A stretch of 64,000 nucleotides of DNA from Microthrixaceae bacterium (GTDB lineage Bacteria > Actinomycetota > Acidimicrobiia > Acidimicrobiales > Microtrichaceae). Shown here one piece after another: positions 1 to 9,641 of this stretch (positions are counted from its first letter, which is position 1; every line of letters begins with the position of its first letter). The position numbers and the translations under genes are program-made. Under the pieces are notes generated by a model that did not search any database, was not told where the DNA came from, and was given only the letters and a program-made list of their open reading frames with translations. The stretch covers positions 1 to 64,000 of the forward strand of contig JAMLGK010000010.1 in assembly GCA_023957995.1 (NCBI GenBank). The letters run 5' to 3'.

Positions 1-3000
1 GATCGGGATCGGGATCAGGTGCAGGGTCCACGCCCTTGTCCGGGTCGACAGGCACGCCGGCAGCCGAGACGACCATCACCACGACGTCACCCGGCTCGTG
101 GTCGAATTCAAGCGCCTCGCCGAGCGTGAGTAGACCATCCGGGTCTACCGAGTCGACCTCTCGGAGCTCCATACGTTCGGACCCAGTGCCGATGGCAAGA
201 ACCTGGCCAGCTTGGAACCCGGTGTCCCCCGACGCGAAGCCCGGTGACGTCGAGACGCTAATCGTGTCGGATCCGGAATCGAGGGCGGCCGCGGAGAGCC
301 GCACCGTGTCAGCGGCGACCTTGCTCACCGACGATGCCACGCTCGACTCCGAGGCAGCTCGGGCCGGAGCGCTACCCCCTCCGAAGCCGAACAGCTCGAA
401 CGGCCCCGGGTTCGGTGCGGGGTCGTTCTCGAGAACACTCTCGGGAGCAACGGTGATGGTCTCGATCGGGCCATCGCTGAAGGCCTGTTCATTCAACGGA
501 GAGTCGCGGGTGGTCCCGTCCGGAAGCACTGTCTGCAGGCGGCCGTCGGCGCCCATGATCAACGCAGCGGTCTCACCTTCGTTCGCGTACTTGATGATGA
601 AACGCCCCACCGTGGCTTCCGGAGGCTTCGACTTCACCGGCAATGCGATCTTCGATGGCGAGGTGTTGGGGATCAGATCGAAGTCGGCGTCCACAGACTG
701 CGGGGTGCCCCGTGCGCGCTTGGTTCCAGCGTCCACGAAACCGTTGACCCAACGCATGTTGTAGTCGTACGGGTCGTTCCAGCGACTGTTCTCGATGTCG
801 ATGCGTGTCGCCCTGGGAGGTGCCTCACCGGGGGCGATCTGCAGCGCAGGTTCATTGGGCTTGAACTGCTTCTTGACCAGTTCCGGACCCGGCTCGACGA
901 CGAGTTTGCCGGTCTTGGGGTCCATGAACCCCTTGAAGGTTGCGGTGTATCCGTGCTTGGCATCCAACGGACTGTTCTGGAGCAGGTGGATCAGCCGCGC
1001 ATGGTCCTCGGGACTGAGCGGTGAGCCGTCGGTGTAGGTGAAGTCGACCGGGTCGATGTCACCGGTGATCCGACGCCACTTGCCGGTCGCCGCATCCTTC
1101 ATCTGCACCACGTACTCCTCGGAGCCCGGGGACTTCTCCACCAGTCGGAAGCCCTGGTAGTTGCCCTTGTCCGCACCGGTGAGCTTGCCGATGATGTTGC
1201 CGTCGGCATCGAATTTGTACTCGGGGATGGCATTGCCCTCGTAGTTGAAGCTGGTGTCGATCCACCCGCGCTCGTTCCACTGCTTGTACTCGGTCGAGTA
1301 CTTGAACCACTCGTCGGTGCGGTCCTCGATCCGCTTGACAGCCTCGGCGTATTCCTTGGTGCCCTCCTTGAACCCCTTGGAGAGGGCGAAGTTGCGTGCC
1401 TCGGGTCCCACGATCGCCTTGCGCCGGGCCTTGAGCACCTTGTTGTAGGCATCCCTGTAGGCCTCGCTGCCCTGCGGACGCCCGGTCGCCTCGCCCGCAG
1501 CCTTGGCCGCAGCCGCGATGTCGTCGGTCACCGACTTGGGGAAGTGGTTCTTCACGAGCTCGGGCTTTCTGAAGATCACCGAGCCCAGATCCTTGAGGTC
1601 GTAGCCGAGCAGCACGTCGAGCTCGTTGACGGTCTTGATCTTGAGGTTCTCTGGCTTCAGCAGCGCCCCCCACTTCTTTATCCACTCAGCGGAGGAGACG
1701 TGCCTGGAGCGGATCGTCGCCAGACAGCCGATGATCCCGCAGATCCGCTTGTACTCGGCGATCTCCTCGGGTGTGACACCCCAGAGCTTCGCGATGGCCG
1801 TGAGAGTCGGCTCCGCGCCGTTCTCGATGGCCTGGAGGACAGGTAGGACGTTGTCGACGTACTTGAGGCTCTTGGCCGACGCGAACGCCGCCGCCATGCG
1901 GGTGTTGATCGCGACCTGGAGACGCTCGAGCGCCGCGATCGCCTTGGGGCTCTGAGCCATCTTCGACAGGATCACCGGACCTGCGACCGAGCCAACCGTC
2001 TCGGACATGAAGGCGGAATAGCTCTGGGTGGTCTTGGTGTAATCGCCGATCTGCCAGTTGTTCTGGGTCTCGATGAGGTGGTCACCGGCCAGCTTGTAGA
2101 CGTCGTCGTAGAGCTGCTTTCCGTCCTTGAGTCCGAACTCCACGTTGCGCTGCAGCACCGACACGATCAGGAACGAGGTCTCGGTGAGGAAGAGCTCCTT
2201 CTCCTCCTCGGTGAAGCTCTCCCACACCTTGGTCTGGTAGTCGTATGCCGCGACCAGGATCGTGTATGGCATCTTGATGAGGTCCGGGATCGAGTAGACC
2301 GCCGCAATGGCGGCGTTGCCCAGGCCCTGGACAGCACCGAGCATGATCCCTGCGGCTACCGCTGCCGGATCCTTGTCGGCTTCGAATTCGATCGAGTCGT
2401 CGATCGAGATCCTCTTGAACAGATCCGTCGGATCAGCCTTGACCTGCGCGTCCGGTTCGTCACCCGGTTGGGAGCCGTCGCCGGGCTCAGCTTCGTCGTA
2501 GGTGCGGATGTCGACCTTCTCAGGTGGGTCCTGACCTTCTAGGTCGGGGTCCTGGCGTTCGATCGCCTCACCCCAGGGCTCGAAGGTGGCGTACGCGCGC
2601 GTGCCACCGGATGGCGCGGCTTCGTACATGCGCGGATCGCTGTAGTTGGTCGTGATGCGCACCTGGAACGTGCGCTTCTGTCCGGGCTCGAGTTCCAGGG
2701 GCGCGACAGGCACCGGCACATTGGGGTTGGGCGCGTTGCCGTCGTAGGCCAGGTTCATCGTGCCGGTGTTGCCGACGAGCGTCGGATACAGAGGTCCGAG
2801 GGTGACGTCGAAGTTGGTCGTCAGGTTCTCGACCGTTCCGTCGATGATGATCTGTCCGCCAGCATTGAGGAGCTTGTTGTCCTCGGGATTGGTGACGGTG
2901 GAGGTGATCTCGACGAACTTCTTCGCCTTGGCCTTCCATCGCTGCTTCGCGATTCCAGCCACGGTCCTGTTCCCCGCGGCAGCGGTGGCGAAGGCGCTGA

Positions 3001-4783
3001 ACTCCACGGTGCCGTCGTCGGTGGCTTCGAACACCGCCGTGAACTCCTTGGACGTCTCGCCCGCCTTCAGCGACTCGACGAGCACCTTGGGATCGGCCGG
3101 GTCGGGCCGCGTTCCGGACACGTACTTCACGTGCAGGCCCTGTCCTGTGAAGACCCGGTCCACCTCGAGTTCGTGCAGCTTGACGTTGGTCATGTCGTCC
3201 GCGGTGTTGTTGGTGAAGGTCACAGCCGCAGTGATCTGGACAGGCTCGAAGGTGCCGTCCTCAGCTTCTTCGTAGTCCGGCGGATCGAGGGTGAGGTTGA
3301 CCTGTAGGTCCTCCTGGCGCACCTCGAACTCGCGCTCGATCGTCCCGGAGACCGCCTCGCCCTCCTTGGTAGCGGTTATCTCGGCCTTCAGGGTCACCGT
3401 GCCGGCCTTCTCGCCCTGGAGTTTGAAGTCGGCGAAACCGACCGAACCGGGCCCGGTTGCATCGAGGGTCGAGGGTGGACCCGCACCTTCAGCGGTCAGA
3501 ACGGCCCTGCCAGCATCCTCGTCCTCCTCGTCGAAGACGACCTCGGTGGAGGCGATCTGCACATTGGTCAGCTGCCTGCTCGATGAATTCTCGATCCTCA
3601 GGCGCACATCGGCGTCGTCGTCGATCTTCACGTACGGCGAGCCTCCGTCGACGCGGAAGAACTCGCCTTCGATGTCAACCGGCTCGCACCCATCGACGCT
3701 CGCGAAATACGACCGACCCTGGGCGCTTCCGTTCGGCATCCTGATCTGACCGCCGCCCAGGACGTCACAGTTGTCGTTGACATCGGTGACCTGGTTCAGG
3801 GTCGGCCACTGGGGCGCTCCACCCACCAGGTCTCGGATCGTGTTGACCGATCCGTCCTCGAAACGCAGCGCACCCAGCGAGGAAGCGTCGCCCCCCTCGA
3901 CGTACGGAAGCCCCAGCGCCACCACGCCGTTACCGTTCACACGGTACGCGGTTCCGTTGATCGGGGTCGAAGACCCGTTGTGCAAAAGGAAGTAGTTGTA
4001 GCCGACCCCCTCGGAGTAGTTGCGGAACAGCAGGTGCCCTCCGTCGCCCAGATGCACTGGGGCCCGGTACTGGCCGACGAAGCCGGTCGCGGGAACCGTG
4101 CTGGAGCCGTCGACGAAGCCGAACTCAGTGGTGTCGCCGGGAAGCTGGCCGAACATGAGCCCGGAGTGGTTCACCGCGAGCACCGTCGAGAGCTCGGTGA
4201 TCGGCGACGCCGGCGAAGCACCCTGGTAGGCGACTGCATTGGTCTCGGTCGTGCTTTCCCACCCGTGCACACCCACGACCCGACCGTCGTCATCGGGCCC
4301 GAACCCCGTCCACATGTACTGTTCCTCACCGCCGACCACAGGCCGGGGAAGCGCTCGCACACCTGCTTCGCTAACGATGGAGAGACCGTTGTCGACCGCG
4401 ACGAGGATCTCGCCCGCATCATCGAAGTCGACGATGCGGGGGTACCCGCTCATCGGGAAACGCTGCAGGTTGCCATCGCTCCAGATCGCGAGACCCTGCG
4501 AACCAGGTCCGTCGTAGTAGCTACCTGCGATCTGGCCTGCGTTGTTGAGCAACGTCGGGGCGAACTCCACCGGAAGCTCGACGATGGTGTTGCCCTCTGC
4601 TGCGGCGGGCGACGCGGGGATCAACGGGCACAACGCTGCCAGGAGCAGCACCACGACCACGGCCGGGGTCAGCCGGTGCCGGCCACCGGCGGACGCGCGC
4701 GAGCTGCGCTCGTCAACCTCCGATACGACCCTGGTCCTCGTGCCCCCTCGGGCACCACCTGCGCCGAGGATTGCCTCGTCCAT
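1..4783 (-). CDS. giant secreted multidomain protein, 3' end beyond window
   Basis: One uninterrupted frame reads from ATG at 4783 to the left edge, 1594 codons without a stop. GGAGGT lies 6 nt before the ATG, which fixes the start. A basic N-terminus is followed by a hydrophobic signal segment (about residues 48-70) ending in small residues. Next come propeller-like repeats with D-x-N-x-x-G patterns (about 75-340, HAF-repeat style), then beta-sandwich/CARDB-like domains (about 345-790). A helical, toxin-preregion-like stretch follows (about 800-1010), then a charged helical linker. Residues about 1200-1290 hold TGDIDPVDF (Asp1242, Asp1244) and KHGY (His1277), reminiscent of CyaA/edema-factor adenylyl cyclases. 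The tail is low complexity, with alternating Asp-Pro at the edge. I see no transporter or immunity gene beside it. Function unknown; the export signal is clear, while the toxin idea is weak inference. Confidence 0.8.
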   Translation of the reverse strand, partial: MDEAILGAGGARGGTRTRVVSEVDERSSRASAGGRHRLTPAVVVVLLLAALCPLIPASPAAAEGNTIVELPVEFAPTLLNNAGQIAGSYYDGPGSQGLAIWSDGNLQRFPMSGYPRIVDFDDAGEILVAVDNGLSIVSEAGVRALPRPVVGGEEQYMWTGFGPDDDGRVVGVHGWESTTETNAVAYQGASPASPITELSTVLAVNHSGLMFGQLPGDTTEFGFVDGSSTVPATGFVGQYRAPVHLGDGGHLLFRNYSEGVGYNYFLLHNGSSTPINGTAYRVNGNGVVALGLPYVEGGDASSLGALRFEDGSVNTIRDLVGGAPQWPTLNQVTDVNDNCDVLGGGQIRMPNGSAQGRSYFASVDGCEPVDIEGEFFRVDGGSPYVKIDDDADVRLRIENSSSRQLTNVQIASTEVVFDEEDEDAGRAVLTAEGAGPPSTLDATGPGSVGFADFKLQGEKAGTVTLKAEITATKEGEAVSGTIEREFEVRQEDLQVNLTLDPPDYEEAEDGTFEPVQITAAVTFTNNTADDMTNVKLHELEVDRVFTGQGLHVKYVSGTRPDPADPKVLVESLKAGETSKEFTAVFEATDDGTVEFSAFATAAAGNRTVAGIAKQRWKAKAKKFVEITSTVTNPEDNKLLNAGGQIIIDGTVENLTTNFDVTLGPLYPTLVGNTGTMNLAYDGNAPNPNVPVPVAPLELEPGQKRTFQVRITTNYSDPRMYEAAPSGGTRAYATFEPWGEAIERQDPDLEGQDPPEKVDIRTYDEAEPGDGSQPGDEPDAQVKADPTDLFKRISIDDSIEFEADKDPAAVAAGIMLGAVQGLGNAAIAAVYSIPDLIKMPYTILVAAYDYQTKVWESFTEEEKELFLTETSFLIVSVLQRNVEFGLKDGKQLYDDVYKLAGDHLIETQNNWQIGDYTKTTQSYSAFMSETVGSVAGPVILSKMAQSPKAIAALERLQVAINTRMAAAFASAKSLKYVDNVLPVLQAIENGAEPTLTAIAKLWGVTPEEIAEYKRICGIIGCLATIRSRHVSSAEWIKKWGALLKPENLKIKTVNELDVLLGYDLKDLGSVIFRKPELVKNHFPKSVTDDIAAAAKAAGEATGRPQGSEAYRDAYNKVLKARRKAIVGPEARNFALSKGFKEGTKEYAEAVKRIEDRTDEWFKYSTEYKQWNERGWIDTSFNYEGNAIPEYKFDADGNIIGKLTGADKGNYQGFRLVEKSPGSEEYVVQMKDAATGKWRRITGDIDPVDFTYTDGSPLSPEDHARLIHLLQNSPLDAKHGYTATFKGFMDPKTGKLVVEPGPELVKKQFKPNEPALQIAPGEAPPRATRIDIENSRWNDPYDYNMRWVNGFVDAGTKRARGTPQSVDADFDLIPNTSPSKIALPVKSKPPEATVGRFIIKYANEGETAALIMGADGRLQTVLPDGTTRDSPLNEQAFSDGPIETITVAPESVLENDPAPNPGPFELFGFGGGSAPARAASESSVASSVSKVAADTVRLSAAALDSGSDTISVSTSPGFASGDTGFQAGQVLAIGTGSERMELREVDSVDPDGLLTLGEALEFDHEPGDVVVMVVSAAGVPVDPDKGVDPAPDPDPD

Positions 4784-4892
4784 CACGCACCTCCGCCACT
4801 CGCGTACCGGCATGGTACGAAATGACCTCCAACAATTCGCCAACAGAACGGGGCGCCGAGGCCAACAAACGGCGGAAATCTCGGATAATTCG

Positions 4893-5324
4893 TCAGAAAT
4901 CCTCGGGATCTGTCCTCACACAGGCGGTTTTGGTCGCTTCGACAACTGTTCCGTCATCGGTCACGACGGCGACGATGCACCGCTCGGTGAACCCGGCCCA
5001 CCACCCCTTGGGTTGGAAGCGGATCATCGCCCGGTCCGCGCGGGCATCCACGCTGACGAAATCGGACGCGTCGGCGACCTGCTTGGCGACGCTGTCGGGC
5101 ACCGATCGCCCGGAGTTGAACGCGAGGAAGTCCCTCGGCGTGGCACCGGCAAGCAGCTCGTCCACCTCGGTCGACCGTTGATCTATCTGTGACTGAGCCG
5201 CTGAGTCCGCCGCCAACTTGGCGGCCACCCCTGCCACCACGAGCAGGAGGGCAATCACCACGACCGCGATCAGCGTCGGGGAGAACCTGCGGTCTGATCT
5301 GCGGTTCCTGGAGCCCGGCGACAT
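4893..5324 (-). CDS. small membrane-anchored protein, Mce-associated-like shape
   Basis: A 143-residue product from ATG 5324, with GGAG about 7 nt upstream; a longer in-frame start at 5378 is less likely. A basic N-terminus (SPGSRNRRSDRR) precedes one membrane segment at about residues 15-37. An outer domain follows with one Cys pair near the C-terminus (ERCIV and KTACV), possibly a disulfide. The shape resembles Mce-associated or VirB8/NTF2-like anchored proteins, but I cannot assign a family. It is transcribed toward the giant secreted gene, 109 nt away, and diverges from the MATE gene with 48 nt between starts. Confidence 0.7.
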   Translation of the reverse strand: MSPGSRNRRSDRRFSPTLIAVVVIALLLVVAGVAAKLAADSAAQSQIDQRSTEVDELLAGATPRDFLAFNSGRSVPDSVAKQVADASDFVSVDARADRAMIRFQPKGWWAGFTERCIVAVVTDDGTVVEATKTACVRTDPEDF

Positions 5325-5372
5325 GTCAACACTCCAGCACAGATCAACGCACTCGTTGGCCCACCGGCGAGG

Positions 5373-6749
5373 ATGCAAGTCTCTGGCGTGGCCGAACCGG
5401 AGACGAACCCCGACACCCGGGCTCGAGCGCCCCGAACACCGGCGCGATCACTCGACCGCCAGATATGGGCGCTTGCCGGACCAGCGGTGCTGACACTCGC
5501 TTCAGAACCCCTCTACCTGCTCGCCGACACCGCGATAGTCGGTCGTCTAGGTCCCGAGGCCCTGGGCGCTCTGGCCGTCGGCAGCGCCGTGCTGCTCTTC
5601 GCCACCGGGATGCTGGTGTTCCTGACCTTCGGAACAGCCGCCACAGTCGCCCGCCTGTTGGGCGCGGACGAGCCCGAAGAGGCCGCCGAGCAATCAGTCC
5701 AGGGTCTCTGGCTCGGGTTGGGACTGGGGATCCTCGTCGCAGGAGCACTGGCTGTGAGCGCCCCCTGGCTGCTCGAACGGTTCGGTGCCGATGCCGCGGT
5801 GACCAACGATGCCCGCACCTACCTGTACGTGAGCCTCTGGGGGCTTCCGGCGGTAACGGTTGCCATGGCCGGAACCGGAGCACTGCGCGGACACCTCGAC
5901 ACCCGCACGCCACTGGTGGTGGCCATCGCCACCAACACCTTGAACGTGGTGCTGACGGCTCTGTTGGTCTTCGGGTTCGACCTCGGAATCGGCGGCGCAG
6001 CAGCAGGCACCGATATGGCGAAGTTCGTCGCCGCAGCCTCCTACACGGTGATCGTGCTCCGGATGGCCCGGGTCCGCGAGGCGTCGATACGGCCGCATCT
6101 CCGCCGGATCAAGTCCCTGGCCATCGTCGGTCGTGACCTCTTCATCCGCACCGTGGCTCTGAGGGCATCGCTCACGATCACCGTGGTCCTGGCCGCGCGC
6201 AAGGGGGTCGCAGCGCTCGCGGCCTACCAGGTGGCATTCCAGATCTGGGCGGCGCTCGCCTACGTGCTCGACGCGCTCGAGGCCGCGGCACAGTCGTTGG
6301 TAGCCAAGGCCCTCGGAGCACGCGACAGGTTGCTCGCCGAGTCGACGGCCAGGCGCATCATCGGCTGGGCGGTCGGGTCGGGCGTTCTCCTCGGTGCTGC
6401 CTGTGCCGTCACGTCACCGTTGATCGCGTCCGTTTTCACCGATGATCCGGCGGTCAGGACACTCCTGGTGATGAGCCTGGTGTGGGTAGGTGCCACCCAA
6501 CCACTCAACGGGGTCGCCTTCGCGCTCGACGGCATCCTCGTGGGGGCCGGCGACCAGAGGTTCCTGGCCGTGGCGATGTCGATCTCCCTGGCGGTCGTGG
6601 CCGCCGCGGCAGTTCTCGTGGCCCGCCCGTCGGTCGGGTTGTGGGGACTGTGGGCCGTGCTGGCGGTCTTCATGGGTTCCCGCGTGGGCGTGCTCGGGGT
6701 TCGCTACCGGTCCGGACGTTGGCAGCACATGGGGATTCCCGGCACCTGA
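5373..6749 (+). CDS. MATE family efflux transporter (DinF-like)
   Basis: 458 residues, the usual MATE length. About twelve hydrophobic segments are arranged as two six-helix halves. The typical opening is present (LAGPAVLTLASEPLYLLADT, residues about 34-53), followed by IVGRLGPEALGALAVG, a conserved MATE signature after helix 1. The second half begins near residue 235 with RTVALRASLTITVVLAA. MATE proteins export cationic drugs or metabolites with Na+ or H+ influx across the inner membrane; the substrate cannot be read here. ATG 5373 is preceded by GGCGAGG. The N-terminal 28 residues are probably cytosolic and poorly conserved, so a slightly later start is possible. Confidence 0.9.
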   Translation: MQVSGVAEPETNPDTRARAPRTPARSLDRQIWALAGPAVLTLASEPLYLLADTAIVGRLGPEALGALAVGSAVLLFATGMLVFLTFGTAATVARLLGADEPEEAAEQSVQGLWLGLGLGILVAGALAVSAPWLLERFGADAAVTNDARTYLYVSLWGLPAVTVAMAGTGALRGHLDTRTPLVVAIATNTLNVVLTALLVFGFDLGIGGAAAGTDMAKFVAAASYTVIVLRMARVREASIRPHLRRIKSLAIVGRDLFIRTVALRASLTITVVLAARKGVAALAAYQVAFQIWAALAYVLDALEAAAQSLVAKALGARDRLLAESTARRIIGWAVGSGVLLGAACAVTSPLIASVFTDDPAVRTLLVMSLVWVGATQPLNGVAFALDGILVGAGDQRFLAVAMSISLAVVAAAAVLVARPSVGLWGLWAVLAVFMGSRVGVLGVRYRSGRWQHMGIPGT

Positions 6750-6776
6750 ACCGCGCCTCTCACCCAGCTACACAGT

Positions 6777-7403
6777 TCACCCGGCTACACAGTTGGAGGT
6801 GACCCAATCGGCAAGAGCGTTGTTGGCGTTCTGGGTGGCGTCGCCGGCCAGCAGCTCGGCCGCACGGGATTCCGCATCAGCAGCCCTGATGTCGATGTCG
6901 GCCATGCCGCCCCACACCCCCTGGAGGGTGCCCAAGGGGCCGGTCAGCTCTGGTGGACCGATGGTGACCATGTGCCCGAAGAGCTTGTCGAGGGCCGCGA
7001 ACAACTGGCTCATCCCGGACGGGTTGGATGCGAGGCCGGCAAGATTGATGTCGGCCGCCGCGATGTCTCTCATGGCGGACCCGGTCAGAAGCGTGCACAG
7101 GTCGGTTTCGGAGTTGAGGGCATCGATGCGGCGGATCAGGTCGTTGGCATCCACCGAGCCGGAGAACGGGTCGCCGTCGCCCACATTCCGTGAGGAGCCC
7201 TCGGGCGCGGTCGGCAGCGGGCCATCCACGCCGTCGCCGTCGGCAGCCAGCTGGCGCGTGCCCCCATCGCCGCAACCGGCAGCTACGAACACGGCGCCCA
7301 CGGCCAGACAGCACAGCAACCCCCGCAGGCGGTTCCCCGCCTGCGCGGTGGCAGCACTCGCTCGTCCCAACAGTGGTCCCACGCCCCCAACTGTACGGGC
7401 CAT
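6777..7403 (-). CDS. putative lipoprotein of unknown function
   Basis: From ATG 7403 the product is 208 residues; a GTG at 7451 would add 16. A hydrophobic segment ends in the lipobox VAAGC, followed by GDGG, so lipid attachment and export are expected. The mature part is acidic and mostly helical, with two further cysteines (ETDLCTLL and TSNCVAG at the very C-terminus) that could pair. Neither start has a convincing ribosome site, and a start nearer the hydrophobic stretch is possible. It lies 67 nt downstream of the TauE/SafE gene on the same strand. I recognise no family. Confidence 0.65.
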   Translation of the reverse strand: MARTVGGVGPLLGRASAATAQAGNRLRGLLCCLAVGAVFVAAGCGDGGTRQLAADGDGVDGPLPTAPEGSSRNVGDGDPFSGSVDANDLIRRIDALNSETDLCTLLTGSAMRDIAAADINLAGLASNPSGMSQLFAALDKLFGHMVTIGPPELTGPLGTLQGVWGGMADIDIRAADAESRAAELLAGDATQNANNALADWVTSNCVAG

Positions 7404-7470
7404 CGGGGTCCGGTTCGCGGTCGCGACCCTGGGTGGAACTCCCCGCTGCACCCGATCGGGGCGGACGCGT

Positions 7471-8205
7471 TCACCCCGCGAATGCGTTGCCGATGGTCAC
7501 CACGGCGGTGGCCGCCATCAGGATCAGCACCAGGGACCGGAACCGCTCCTCGGGCACCCGGCGGTGCACCCGGTCCCCGATCAGGAATCCCAGCGGCAGT
7601 GCCGGGAGTGCAACGGTCGCGGCCTCCAGCACCGAGCGGTCGTAGCGACCGGCCAGAGCGAACAACGCGACCGCGACCACGCCAGCGGAGCAGAACACCG
7701 CCACCGAGGTGGCGCGGAATGCTGCCTTGGGCATGCCCCGACCGGCCAGGAGCATGACCACCGGCGGACCCGAGATCCCGATCGATGTGTTGAACATCCC
7801 GCTCAGCAGTCCCGAACCGACATCGGTGGCGGGGCGTGGGTTCGACAGCTTCGCTCCGGAGGCCAGCAGAGCTGCGGCGAGCAACACTGCGAGCGCGATC
7901 ATCACCTCGAGCGTGCGGTCGGCCACCCGCGAGAGCACCAGCACCCCGATCGGCATCCCGACCAATGATCCCAGAAGCAGTCTTGCTGCCACCGGTCGGA
8001 CGATCTCGGAGTGGTTTCTGAGAGCCACCGCGGAGTTCGAAACCAGACCGACTGCCGCAGAGAGCACCACCGCGTCCTTGGGCCCCACCGCGATCGTCAT
8101 CAGTGGAACGGTGATCAGAGCGAACCCGAACCCCGACAGGGAGTTCAGGAGCGCGCCGGCGAAGACCGCGACGCCGACCAGGACCAACGCTGCGGGATAG
8201 GCCAC
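7471..8205 (-). CDS. TauE/SafE family permease (sulfite/organosulfonate exporter-like)
   Basis: 244 residues with about eight membrane segments in two repeats. Each repeat carries a family-type motif: NSLSGFGFALITVPL near residue 22 and SGMFNTSIGISGPPVVMLL near 134, the latter matching the G-x-x-x-G-I-x-G-P-P signature. These permeases move sulfite, sulfoacetate or similar anions across the inner membrane; the substrate is unknown here. The start is GTG 8205, 17 nt after the gatB stop. It has no strong ribosome site of its own and may be translated by read-on from the gat operon. Confidence 0.85.
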   Translation of the reverse strand: MAYPAALVLVGVAVFAGALLNSLSGFGFALITVPLMTIAVGPKDAVVLSAAVGLVSNSAVALRNHSEIVRPVAARLLLGSLVGMPIGVLVLSRVADRTLEVMIALAVLLAAALLASGAKLSNPRPATDVGSGLLSGMFNTSIGISGPPVVMLLAGRGMPKAAFRATSVAVFCSAGVVAVALFALAGRYDRSVLEAATVALPALPLGFLIGDRVHRRVPEERFRSLVLILMAATAVVTIGNAFAG

Positions 8206-8222
8206 GCTGTCGGAGGTCGGTG

Positions 8223-9641
8223 TCAGCCCTTGCGCGTGTTGAGCAGGGCGGTGACCGCTTTGCCGTCCGCCTGGCCCTTGGTCGCCTTCATCACCTGGCC
8301 GACGAAGAACCCGGTGATCTTCGCGTCACCCTCGCAGAACCGCTGCCACTCCGTCGGATTGGACTCGATGAGGCCGTCCACCAGGCTCTCCAGCTCAGAG
8401 TTGTCCATCGCCTCGAAACCGTGGGCCGCCGCGATGTCAGCTGGTGAACCCGCTCCCTCGACCATCTCCGAGAGAACGGTCTTGGCCTGGGTAGCGGTCA
8501 GCTGGCCTCCGGTCTCCATCTTCACCAGTTCGGCGAACTGCTCCGGATCCAACTTCAGTGAACGCTCGTCGGAGAGATTGTGCTCCGCGTGGGTGAGCAC
8601 CCGAACCGGATCCGCCCCGGCCTCGATCGCTGCGAGACACAACTCGTCGAGGCCGCGTTCGACCACCAGGGCTGTCTGTTCGAGTTCGGAACCGGTCGTC
8701 TCCGCCAGCCGGTGGCGGCGCGCCGCCGGAAGTACGGGCATGGCGGCCCGCACCCGCTCGATCCACTCCGCGCCCGGGTCGAGCTCCACCAGGTCGGGCT
8801 CGGGGAAGTACCGGTAGTCGTCGGCCTCTTCCTTGGAGCGGAGCTTGTGGGTGCGGCCATCGTCTTCGTTCCAGTGACGGGTCTGTTGCTGCACCCGCTC
8901 GCCTGCTTCGATCAGATCGACCTGACGCGCTGCTTCGTATTCGATGGCACGGCCGAGGCTGCGCAGCGAGTTGACGTTCTTGATCTCACAGCGTGTACCG
9001 AGCTCGTCATCACCCCGGCGGCGGACCGACACGTTGCAGTCGACGCGCATCGATCCCTCTTCCATCTTGCCGTCGGACGCCCCGACCGCCACGAGGATCG
9101 ACCGCAGCTCGGTGACATACGCGCGGGCCTCGTCGGCGTTGCGGATGTCGGGCCGACCGACGATCTCGAGCAGAGGCACACCGGCACGGTTGTAGTCGAT
9201 GGTGGAATAGCCGGCGTCGTGGATCCGGCCACCGCCGCCCACATGGGTGGACTTGCCGGTGTCCTCCTCCAAGTGGGCCCGCTCGATGCCGATCACCTTG
9301 CCCGAGGGCAGCTCGAGCGAACCACCCACGTTTATTGGACGGTCGAACTGGGAGATCTGGTAGTCCTTGGGCAGGTCGGGATAGAAGTAGTTCTTGCGTG
9401 CGAAGGAGCTGGGCGACACCTCGCTGCCGAGCGCCAGGCCGACCCTGATCGCCAGCTCGACCGCGTGTTCGTTGAGCACGGGTAGCGACCCGGGCAGACC
9501 GAGTGTGAGCGGGTCGATGTTGGTGTTCGGCTCCCCGCCGAACTCGTTCACCGCGGAACAGAAGAGTTTGGTCCTCGTCGCCAGCTCGGCGTGGACCTCC
9601 AACCCGACCACGATCTCCCAGGTGTCCAGGTCGACGCTCAT
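8223..9641 (-). CDS. gatB: Asp-tRNA(Asn)/Glu-tRNA(Gln) amidotransferase subunit B
   Basis: 472 residues, normal GatB length. Diagnostic motifs are VGLEVHAEL (about 12-20), [16 protein letters not shown] (about 83-98) and the family signature [19 protein letters not shown] (about 148-166). The C-terminal YqeY-like tail domain, which binds the tRNA elbow, is also present. GatB binds the mischarged tRNA and phosphorylates the acyl group for amidation with ammonia from GatA. ATG 9641 overlaps the gatA stop as ATGA, so translation is probably coupled. Third gene of gatC-gatA-gatB. Confidence 0.98.
   Translation of the reverse strand: MSVDLDTWEIVVGLEVHAELATRTKLFCSAVNEFGGEPNTNIDPLTLGLPGSLPVLNEHAVELAIRVGLALGSEVSPSSFARKNYFYPDLPKDYQISQFDRPINVGGSLELPSGKVIGIERAHLEEDTGKSTHVGGGGRIHDAGYSTIDYNRAGVPLLEIVGRPDIRNADEARAYVTELRSILVAVGASDGKMEEGSMRVDCNVSVRRRGDDELGTRCEIKNVNSLRSLGRAIEYEAARQVDLIEAGERVQQQTRHWNEDDGRTHKLRSKEEADDYRYFPEPDLVELDPGAEWIERVRAAMPVLPAARRHRLAETTGSELEQTALVVERGLDELCLAAIEAGADPVRVLTHAEHNLSDERSLKLDPEQFAELVKMETGGQLTATQAKTVLSEMVEGAGSPADIAAAHGFEAMDNSELESLVDGLIESNPTEWQRFCEGDAKITGFFVGQVMKATKGQADGKAVTALLNTRKG

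Noticed and set aside
36..4825. Several plus-strand open frames over the first 4.8 kb (for example 36-764, 2760-3275, 3980-4825)
   Set aside because: All are antisense to one uninterrupted minus-strand frame with signal peptide and good ribosome site.
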